Positions 11,301-19,754 of a stretch of 64,000 nt of DNA are shown here, piece after piece; position 1 is the first letter of the stretch, and each line of letters starts with the position of its first letter. The position numbers and the translations under genes were made by a program. The notes beneath the pieces were generated by a model that did not search any database, was not told where the DNA came from, and saw only the letters and a list, made by a program, of their open reading frames with translations. The stretch comes from Lasiosphaeris hirsuta. Lineage: Eukaryota > Ascomycota > Sordariomycetes > Sordariales > Lasiosphaeriaceae. The DNA lies in contig JAUKUA010000005.1 in assembly GCA_030549175.1 (NCBI GenBank), forward strand, positions 3,782,001 to 3,846,000. The letters run 5' to 3'.

Positions 11301-12840
11301 ATACTGACAGTGAATGGCTATCTTCATGGTAGGAGGAGTTTACGTGACGGTGTGTGGCATGCGTGCCAGCCGTCACATTGTTGTTGACCCACTTGTATGC
11401 CCTCCTCTTCATCTTCATCCTCTGACGTGTGGATTGGAGCTTCCATGGCACCAGATCTGGTATTGGGAATAGCTTCATCGCTTAGGTTACGCTCTTAGTT
11501 AGAAAGTAGGTACCGTACGCTTGGCTATATGGGCCTGGGAGTGTTATCCTTACCTTTGGCACGCCTAGGCGTTGAGCGTGGTATGCGTGTAGTAGTGTGT
11601 ATGGTATGGATTAGGGGGCATCAGACACGTAGAGGGCCTCCGGCACGGCAATAGCTGTGTTTTTTGTGAGCAGGGTGACAGTTATCATAGTTCAAGCATA
11701 AATTTTAGACGAAGCCTATTCTGAAATCTCTGATACTCGGTGGCCCCACCCCACCAACTGACTAGATTGATGCCCGATCCCGCCCCTACGCGGCATGGGT
11801 CTGCCCGATTCTTGTGAAGATAAGAATCCGTGACAAGAGAGGGGCTCGGATGAGATGGAGGCGCACGGCACACGGCACACGGCACACGGCACACGGTGCG
11901 GTACGCGACGCATTGCTAAGCGTGATGTCCCAGCTCGACGAAGGAGATGAAGCATGGTTTAACTAGTTCGAGCTGACAACCTTGGAGACGAGCGTGAGCA
12001 TGCATAGGGATGAGAATCACCCATTGGCACCTGTCAGATGGAGCAGGGTGGAAACTACTAGAATTGAGGGCGTTAACATTGCCACGATAGTGGCAACAAC
12101 AGTCAACCTTAAGCAAGGCAAATAGAGTGGCTGTGTGGCTAGCTAAACCCACTCTATAAGGCTTCTTCTATGACAAGGAGCTCTATAAAAGACAAAGGTC
12201 TCTGGCTCTGTCAGAGACCACACAGCCAATACGATGACACAATTGCAACCCCTATCAAAAGTGCAGTGCTTCTGATATCAGCATCTGTGAGGGTTTGGGG
12301 GGTGCTGGCTCTGGGTCAGTTGTAACTTGGCTTTTCTGGCGAGGTTAAGTTTTGGGTTTTGTTATAAGTCTTCTGCCTTTTGGAGGTCTGCTTGTTGAGA
12401 CTATCTGCTATGAAGGGTAGAATGCAAGATGCAGGAAGTGGGTCTTGCACCTGCACGAGGAAATTGAAATTGGTGGTGGGCTGGAGCATAGGCCGCGGAA
12501 TATATGGTCCCTGCCATTGAGACATTGGCCCATATCACGAGGCAGGGCATGTTTCCACCGCTGCGAGACTTTGGCTACAGCCCTGACGTGAAACTTGGGT
12601 TGCTATCGCCATCCTCCTCCAGGCTGATGGAAGCCTTTCACGTAACAGAGTTTGAGTGTGCAGGAGAGCCCTGGAGGTTTCACCCCCCCCCCCCCCCCCT
12701 CCCCCCTGAGTCTGCCCCCTGAGTCTGCCCCCTGAGGGACAGCCTCACACCAAGACATATTATTGAAAATTGAAAATTCAGCATGTATATATTCTTATTA
12801 CCTAGCGCAATGAATACAAATAGAAACCAAAACCCCAGCC
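11301..12840. other. Gene-free stretch with simple repeats
   Basis: No gene recognised. A 7-bp tandem repeat (CACACGG, about five copies) lies at about 11864-11896. A run of about 17 C followed by CTGAGTCTGCCC units lies at 12679-12735, just beyond the 3' end of the SET-domain gene. GAGA and GTGT patches occur near 11200-11220. Confidence 0.5.
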
Positions 12841-14181
12841 CTACTGCCCCCGCCTCTTCAGGGTGAAGCGGTGCGACCAGTGCCCCTTGATGTCCGAGGC
12901 AAAGATGCGGTTGGCCACGACGTCGTTGGAGTCGATGCCGCCCTCGATGATGCCGGCCTGCACGGCCAGGTCGGCGTACTTCTTGGCCTTGGCGTCGAGT
13001 CCGAGGTAGTTGTAGTTGAGGGCGGCGTACTCGTAGCCCTCGGCCAGCTTGGCGTGCAGGCGCTCCTCGTCGAGCAGGGCCAGGAAGCGGTCGATCTTCT
13101 CCTCGGTGATGCCCTTGCTGTCGTGGTTCTTGAGCTCGGCCAGGATGTCGGTCAGCTCCTTGACGCGCTCGTCCGACGCCAGCAGCTCCTCGGCACTGCC
13201 CTTGGCGGTGCAGGCTTGGCACCCACACGGCTTGCCGAGGCCGCGGTGCTTCTGCACCCACTTCTGGCGCTTGTTGCGAGCCAGCAGCGGGTCGATGTAC
13301 GAGATGGTCAGCTCCTCGCCGGCCTGGGTGCGGCGCGCCACCGTGGCCCGCAGCGCCAGGTGGTTGTCGATGTAGGCGGCCACGTTGGGCCGGCAGTCGT
13401 GGCCCAGCACGGCGGCTTCGGGGTAGTTGACGTAGTGCTTGGCGTGCTCGCCCGCCCGGTCCTCGTACCCCAGGTTGATCTCCCACGGCGCGCCCAGCAG
13501 GATGTCCTCGATCGACTTGCGCTTGCGGTCCTCGCCCGCCGACAGCCCCTGCGTGCGCTGGCGGTCGAACACGGCCCGGGTCGCGTCGGGCAGGAAGCCC
13601 ACGGCCGCCTCGAGCAGCTTCCGCCGGTCCTTCTTCTTGACGTCCTTGAACAGGTCCTTGTGCACCACCAGCACCGGCGACCACGACATGAGGTTCTTGC
13701 CGCGCCGCAGGTTCTTGCTGGCCGTCAGCCCCGTGCCCTTGTCCACCACCTCGGCCTCGGCGAACAGCGACGGGTCCTCGAACTTGTTCTCGCCCTTGTT
13801 GATGTGGTCCTCGACACGCTCCATCTTCTGGTAGTCGCTGAACTTGGACACCATGGCGAGCCCGCGCCCGTTGGCGATGCGCAGGTTGGTGTAGACGCAG
13901 TACGCCCCCGAGCAGATCTTGGACTCCCACCACCCCTGCACCGGCGGCGACACGGGCGCGTTGATCTTCTTGGCCGTCTTGGGCGCCGCTGCCACCTTGG
14001 CCGCCTCGGCCGTGGCGTTGCCCGTGTAGACGTCTGTCTTTTCAATCGCCTCGTACGCTAGACCCTCGGACGAGCCGGCCGCGGGGGCGTCGTCGGCGCC
14101 CCCCTCGGCCTCGGCGATGGCGAGCTGCGCCACGAGTCCGAGGAGCAGCACCCGGACGAGGGAGCGACGTCCCCAAGCCAT
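12841..14181 (-). CDS. SET-domain protein with an N-terminal signal peptide
   Basis: 446 residues, single exon. The chosen ATG (14181-14179) gives a classic secretion signal, MAWGRRSLVRVLLLGLVAQL followed by AIAEA; an ATG 61 codons upstream would bury it. A SET domain spans about 138-296: RGKNLMSW, HYVNYPEAAVLGHDCRPNVAAYIDNH (the usual NHSCxPN is here GHDCRPN) and GEELTISYIDPL. A post-SET-like CGCQAC follows at 319-324, and a predicted helical tail ends the protein. Known family role: S-adenosylmethionine-dependent lysine methylation of histones or other proteins in nucleus or cytosol. An ER/secretory leader on such a protein is odd. Four cysteines besides the post-SET cluster (C90, C95, C263 and C318) could form disulfides. 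The substrate cannot be guessed. The gene is very GC-rich at third positions, hence long antisense frames. Confidence 0.85.
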   Translation of the reverse strand: MAWGRRSLVRVLLLGLVAQLAIAEAEGGADDAPAAGSSEGLAYEAIEKTDVYTGNATAEAAKVAAAPKTAKKINAPVSPPVQGWWESKICSGAYCVYTNLRIANGRGLAMVSKFSDYQKMERVEDHINKGENKFEDPSLFAEAEVVDKGTGLTASKNLRRGKNLMSWSPVLVVHKDLFKDVKKKDRRKLLEAAVGFLPDATRAVFDRQRTQGLSAGEDRKRKSIEDILLGAPWEINLGYEDRAGEHAKHYVNYPEAAVLGHDCRPNVAAYIDNHLALRATVARRTQAGEELTISYIDPLLARNKRQKWVQKHRGLGKPCGCQACTAKGSAEELLASDERVKELTDILAELKNHDSKGITEEKIDRFLALLDEERLHAKLAEGYEYAALNYNYLGLDAKAKKYADLAVQAGIIEGGIDSNDVVANRIFASDIKGHWSHRFTLKRRGQ

Positions 14182-16190
14182 GGTGGATCTCTGGCAAGTC
14201 AGGGGCCGATTGCAAAGGGGGAAGTTTGGTATCGGACAGGGCTCACACAGAAATTGAGATATTGGTAGAGTTGTTTGAATTCTCAAGTTCGCCAACAACC
14301 CACGGGGAGCGGCGGCTTGGTGACGTCGAGGATGAGGGGACAAGATGTATGCACATGAAAGCACCTACCGCTCTGCTTCCTGCAACGTGGCCTAGACACG
14401 CGCCATAACGCCGGATGCTGATCTGCTTTCTTCCATGGGCATCTGGAAGCCGGCGTTGCAGCCATTGGCAGTCTCAACTGCCTAAATCTTGCCGCCGGCG
14501 GTATTGTCACACTTTACCCGGCCCTGCTAGCTCCAAACCCCATCGCCATGCTGTGGACAGGACAGCTTGCTGGGCGCGGCTAAATCTGGGGCAAAGTTTC
14601 GCTCCACTATCCTCCTTGTCCTGTATTGGGATCTTGGGGAGTCTGGGGAGACTGGGCGTTGGTTGATTGGAAGAAAAAAGCTGGAAGGCCGCTGTTGTGG
14701 TCCTCAAACACCTTGTTCGCCATGCTCTTCATCGCCATGCTTTTCATTAGCTCCATTCTCTCATGGAAGGTAATTAGATGGGCGTTTTTGAGTCTCCTCA
14801 TAGAATCCGCCCGGTCGGGGATGTGTTTGCGCAGAAAAAGGGGTCATGTAAACAAGCTGTTGCGCTTCCTCCCACGTCTACTAGGGCGGGGTCTTAGTCC
14901 ATGTTTTAACGCCAATCTGGTAACCCATTGCGGGTGTTCGCGGTGGCAAGGCCACAGTAGCTCCGTTATCCCAGTGGAAATTCTCCTTGCCTTCCCGATG
15001 TGCCTGCACAGACTTCTTGGATAAGGCGCAGCTTTAGTAGGGGCACAATACGCTGAAGAGGGTCAGGTGGTGGTCGTCGCGGAAGGGGTAGGCCGAGTCG
15101 GCCGGGTTGCGGTCCATGACCGCCATGGTCGAGTAGCTCTACTGCAGGATGGCGGTCCCGCCGACCAGGTTGGACAGGGCGGCGATGCGGCGCCGGAAGC
15201 TATAGGCAAGACAGAGAGCAATGGAAAAGTAGTGATGGATTATTGTGTTGTGGGCCAGGAATTCCTGGCCCTGCAACGGATATCTAGGTGCTGACCCAAA
15301 GGCACTAGCTACGCGAGGTGGCGTGTGCACCCTGCACCCTCGAGGTGGGGCACCACCTCCCTCCAACAGAAGCCCTCGTAGAGCTAGTGCTCGGCCGTCA
15401 GGTCAGCCTTCAATGTTATCGGTGAGTCTACGGATATCTCGCCTTCTGAATAGTATTACCTGTCATGGCTGAGGTGGTATTCGCAAGACGGCACCCGGTA
15501 TTCTGATTGGCTTGACTACGCCACAACGACCTTGGCCAAAAGGTTCGGGGCTTTCGGTCAACGGGTCGGGTCTGTAAAACCGGTGGCGCAGGAACTTGAA
15601 GTGGCGCAGGAACTTGAAGCGGCGCAGGCGTCTGCTACTATTGAATCGGACAAACATTGAAGTCAGACTCCTTTCCGGACAGCCTTTTGTCTCGAAAGTA
15701 TAAGTTGTTCTGCAAAGAGCTTAAGATTCTAGACAATAAACATGACATCTTACGTGAGGAAACTAACAGCAGTTCCTCACAGCGCCACCAACGGCGCATC
15801 TCCATACTTGAGTTAAACTGTAGAGCTATGATTCCCGTAAAATGAAATTTAGTGTGGCTAGATTCGTCTCATAGGGCAGGGACGGCGATTATCTCACCCC
15901 AGACATGGTGCAGCAGAGCGACGAGCTCTGGCGGCCAAACACAGTGTTTCCGGAGCCCAACATACTTTACAGCGCATCCAGCAACCCCATCTGGCTGTCC
16001 TCCACTTCACGGGCTAAAGATTTGTGCTAATCAAGTCTGCCTCCAATTGAGAACTACGTTCAGCGCCCCCGCGCTTGCCATCCCGCCCTACCTCTTTCAG
16101 CACAACGTCCATGTCAGAAGAATTCGCGAAGCTGCTTATGTTACGCAGCCATGAGTTTGCCGGAGAGAGGATGCAATCGGTCGGGGGGGA
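14182..16190. other. Gene-poor stretch with relic fragments
   Basis: No intact gene. On the minus strand, about 15230-15065 reads as a protein fragment (FRRRIAALSNLVGGTAILQ, one TAG, then SYSTMAVMDRNPADSAYPF) that could be a remnant of a membrane-protein gene. At about 15581-15630 an 18-bp unit (GTGGCGCAGGAACTTGAA) occurs two and a half times and encodes VAQELE repeats in an open frame ending at 15659. Nothing else was recognised. Confidence 0.4.
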
Positions 16191-16199
16191 CAGAGTAGA

Positions 16200-16720
16200 T
16201 TCGGCGACGAAGCAGTAGACTTATTTCTATGGACAAACGGCACCCAAGTAAATTGCTAGGGCCTTTCTTGCAACGCAACGGCCAACGACGGCCTCAGCAA
16301 GAGAAACGGGATCTTGCGTTCGCAGCACCATACAAGACTTTTAGCAGACGACAGGCCGGTGGTGGTCCACGCAACCGAAGACCCCAACCACTGGGAGTTG
16401 GACGCCTATGGATTTTGTATCTTAAGAGCCGAGCTCCACCTCGATCTCGATCGGGTCGACTGACACAGAAGTGAGGTCGAGAAGGCTTTCTGGCATGACA
16501 TTGAGGCTATACTACACGAGAATTTCCCGCAGTACTTCAGGATTGCGGCCTACGATTTCACGGTTAGTAGTGTTTGGACTGTGATTTTCTTTTCTCTCAT
16601 AATGTTACAAGTACCACTTACTAACGGGAAATTCATTGCTCTATCAGGTGAGAAGAAGGGAGCCCGACTTCCCGCAACGGGTCAAGCAAAGCTCTGCTCT
16701 TTTCGAGGCGTCAAAAGGTC
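16200..16720 (+). pseudogene. Decayed AsaB/CmcJ-family gene
   Basis: In one frame from about 16330 the sequence reads LLADDRPVVVHATEDPNHWELDAYGFCILRAEL...DRVD, a TGA at about 16460, and then HRSEVEKAFWHDIEAILHENFPQYFRIAAYDFT. After a likely intron (GTTAGTAG near 16563 to CAG near 16648) it continues VRRREPDFPQ. The order (histidine/aspartate-rich strand, DxxGF, KxVYYPEVExLL, FDHTVRRRxPxFP) matches the fungal AsaB/CmcJ-like family, linked to secondary metabolism and gibberellin-type oxidation or methylation. The TGA would be CGA before a C-to-T change. The upstream frame also has a TAG near 16256, and the downstream part is lost. It is non-functional as it stands. Residue borders are approximate. 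Confidence 0.5.
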
Positions 16721-17390
16721 GAGCAAAAAGTACCAGACACTGCATGCGTTGCCAATTATTACCGCACCTTCCCATGTTCTGCTGGATTGAGCGCTTTTCC
16801 GGAAGGTGCGGAACGATTGCATTCGCTTGTGGTCTGGGGAACCGACCCTCTGCTGAGGCAAACGGTTTGATCCTGAAAAATATGGCTGCCCAACATACTA
16901 CATACACACTTCTGCCGAAGCCACCAAAACTGGGCGTGGATGGCATTGTGTGACCAACAGAGAAGCAGGGTACTTGTTCAAAAAGATAGACAACAGTGAC
17001 AATAGCGTGTTGACACCTCGCTTTTGTACTACTTGATCGTTCAACGTCCGGTGCTTTCGATGCTTGGGGGGCAGCGTCTACACGGAGCCTCGAGCAGCCA
17101 GCCGGGGGCACACAGTCAGGCAGTGAATAAGGCGGCCTCCCGAGTAGTGACCACTATCTGTTTACCCCTCTTCTGCACGTTTCTCGGAAGTCACGGATCA
17201 GTTGCGGCTGCTCTTTCCAACTCAGGGAATCCCAAGCACACGACTTGGTTTCTCCAGTCCTGCTCAAAACCCGACACCACGATGCACTTTCTAGTTTGAC
17301 GTGCCAACAACCGACCACGTGCAATCCCCATACCTGGCATCCACAAACGTTCTGGGACTGTGGGTCAAAATGGAGACTGTTGAACTGTGG
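16721..17390. other. Gene-poor stretch
   Basis: Between the AsaB-like relic and the NLR relic. No gene, RNA or clear repeat recognised. Confidence 0.4.
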
Positions 17391-18560
17391 GTTGCACTTG
17401 CAGCCTCCTACCTCATTTGTGGCTTCACTGTGAAGGTATTCTGACTTGCGGGCTTAGGGAGCCGTTTTTCGCGAGAACTTGGCTGGTGGCGGCTTCCAAA
17501 AGTTCTGAGGGACTGGTTTCCGATGATCAGGAGACTCTCGAAGAATTCAAATCATGGGAAGATATCCAGAGCCGCCTCATGGGCGACCTTTCCCCTTCAG
17601 TCTCGCTGGTTCAGCCCGCCCTAGGCCATTTGAGGGAGTTCATCTAGTTTTTTGAAACCAAGCTTGGGCCGAAGCTAGACGCCTCAATCGTTTGGGGTAC
17701 CCTTGCGTGTCTGTTGCAGGTGAGTTGGAGCCGGGTAGAGAGCTTTATCCTTCGTGCTGCTAATGCTTTGACAGATATCATCAGAAGATACAACTGTGCA
17801 GGAGAAACTTCCCCGCATGCTCAAATCACTAGGGCACAAAGCTGAGGCTTTCAACGGGATTTGCCGGCAGGCTCCAGTCATTAGCAACAATGTGAAAGAG
17901 GCTTGCTTCGACATGCAAATCCAGCTGTTGGATTTCTTTTCCAGCTCCATCAAGCGCATCCACGACGCGAATGAAGGTGGAGCATACCATCACGGTCAGT
18001 GGCCCAACACATGCTATCCCGCTCCCATGACGTTGTTTAACATGAAAAAGTCGAAACTCCCGTCCAGTACATTGAGCGGCGCTATGCCACAACGAATCAG
18101 GAGCTTGGTGAGGCCGTGGCAAGAGTGGAGAAACTGATGGGCATCGATCTTGTGTCGCGGCCCCGGCTTCCTCAGGTTCGAGGCGCTGACGGCGCCGTGT
18201 CCAAGTGCCTGATGCTCCCTCACACAAGACTGACTTGGTGCTTCGATTGAGTGGACGTCTTTGAAGACCTTGATAGGGCACTGGGTCCGGCCACAGGAGG
18301 GTCTTCATTCCGCTCCGTGGCGCTCTATGGCCTAGGTGGTGTAGGCAAAAGCAGCATAGCCTTAACCTACGTGGAGGCGCGGCATAAAGACAACACCTAC
18401 GACGTCTGTCTCTGGGCGCGGGGGGAGAATACGGCATCCCTGGGGCAGAGTTTCACCGATATCGCGTTGAGGATCGAACTCCCTGGTGCACAAATACAAA
18501 CTCCTGATGACAATCTCATGCTCGTCCAAGATTGGTTTCAGTCTACAGGTAAGGGAGTCT
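17390..18560 (+). pseudogene. Truncated NLR (NB-ARC/STAND) pseudogene
   Basis: Reads as the front end of a fungal NOD-like receptor. An N-terminal helical domain is spread over LEEFKSWEDIQSRLMGDLSP..., LGHLREFI, a TAG near 17645, FFETKLGPKLDASIVWGTLACLLQ, then after a likely intron (about 17720-17775) ISSEDTTVQEKLPRMLKSLGHKAEAFN and NVKEACFDMQIQLLDFFSSSIKRIHD. A linker follows (VETPVQYIERRYATTNQELGEAV... KCLMLPHTR), a TGA at 18248-18250 (CGA before one change), and then the NB-ARC start: VDVFEDLDRALG, the P-loop VALYGLGGVGKSSIAL (18317-18364) and LMLVQDWFQST. After a GTAAGG at about 18549 the homology stops: the rest of the NTPase and all C-terminal repeats are absent. Family knowledge: such proteins act in non-self recognition and regulated cell death. 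It cannot work as it stands. Confidence 0.7.
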
Positions 18561-19128
18561 CGACTCAACCAAAATTTGCAATCTCTGCTTACCTGTTCGC
18601 AATTCGCTCGAGCCAAGGAAGGGGAGGCTTCCGAGCTTTTGGGCTGCAGGGGCGCCACCTCCCCTCCGGCAGATTATCGATTTCTCGACTCCAGCACTCC
18701 AACATGAGCACCGTAACGTGGACCAGTGTAGGTATAGACCAGAGCTTACACCCGGCGCCGCCGTTTAGCTAGGCTGGCTGAAGGGAAATTCCGCCTCACT
18801 CGCTCCGTCGGAATAATCCCAAGTGAACGCGATGGCAATTCCCTGTCAGAATCGCTCCCGATATTTAGGATCGGGCTGGGAAACAATACAACATCAGCCT
18901 GGATGCACCCACGCAGTACGGTCTCCTCCCCACCGTTACAGCTCTTTGCTTTTGTCTTCAGGTCTCCCCTTCTGCCCTTCCTCTCTGTCGTGTTTACAGT
19001 GCACACACTGACACCAGATTGGTGTCGCTTGATCATTGCCCAACATGCCACAGATGCTCGCCCCTTACAACAACTCGATGCGGCTTGGCTAGGGGTTCAA
19101 CAGCTATACGCAGCAGATCTGCCTCGAC
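18561..19128. other. Gene-free stretch after the NLR breakpoint
   Basis: Unrelated sequence begins where NLR homology ends. No gene or element ends recognised. Confidence 0.35.
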
Positions 19129-19252
19129 AAGGCTGTCCTAACGAGTAAAGCTAGGGCTAGGATGGGCTGCTGATCAATTAGCTGCACGAGAAGGCTGTCC
19201 TAACGAGTAAAGCTAGGGCTAGGATGGGCTGCTGATCAATTAGCTGCACGAG
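19129..19252. repeat. Perfect 62-bp tandem duplication
   Basis: Two identical 62-bp units (19129-19190 and 19191-19252), each starting AAGGCTGTCCTAACGAGTAA and ending TAGCTGCACGAG; a third copy starts (AAGGCT) and stops. The lack of any difference suggests a recent duplication. No coding meaning seen. Confidence 0.9.
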
Positions 19253-19465
19253 AAGGCTTGCCCAGTGCCTCGACTCTGGGGGCGAGACTGTAATCAGGAT
19301 GCTCCATGTTCTGCGCAGCCTCCACATTATGAATTTCAGCCCATACAACTACGGCCAGTAGAGGGAAGCTGTAAATGCAGCAATGCGCTAGGAAAGTCGA
19401 GAGATCGAGGTGAGATCGAGGTGAGATTTCGAATAAGTCCAAGCTATTAGAATAAGAGGTTCGGA

Positions 19466-19720
19466 CTGCTTGTACATAGTGCGTACCATCAAGCTAGCCA
19501 ATGCGAAATGATGACCTGCCCTAGATACCTTGTTGGCGATGGCCTGTGCCCACAGAGGCCTGTGCTCCGCCGCCCACCTATTTCTCCAGATCCAGACAGC
19601 CAACTGCCTTTTCCCGGCACCGCGCACCACACATACCATCTATCCCTCACCTAGGTAGCAATATCATCACATTGCTCCCTACATACCTACCTTTTTACTC
19701 ACGTCCCCTTGTTAGCGTGA
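19466..19720 (-). pseudogene. Fragment of a second copy of the four-pass membrane-protein gene
   Basis: The + strand at about 19460-19516 matches 23658-23714, inside exon 2 of the membrane-protein gene to the right; on the minus strand it encodes FALASLMVRTMYKQSEP versus FALASLTVRTMYNQSDP. Most differences are G/A or C/T transitions. A second short match (ACTCACGTCCCCTTGTTAGC, about 19697-19716) equals the intron end and branch site of the intact gene (about 23720-23739). In the intact gene the two parts are nearly contiguous; here about 180 bp separate them. The rest of the copy is gone. Confidence 0.65.
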
Positions 19721-19754
19721 GCTTTCTTCCGTTCTTCACCGATGAGTCGCCGGT

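Noticed and set aside
12871..14061. 396-codon open frame on the + strand inside the SET gene
   Set aside because: Antisense shadow of a gene with high GC at third positions; no domain, and the minus-strand SET motifs are decisive.
14182..14364. 61-codon N-terminal extension of the SET protein
   Set aside because: Would bury a strong signal peptide; its sequence is rich in Pro, Cys and Arg and unlike coding sequence of the family.
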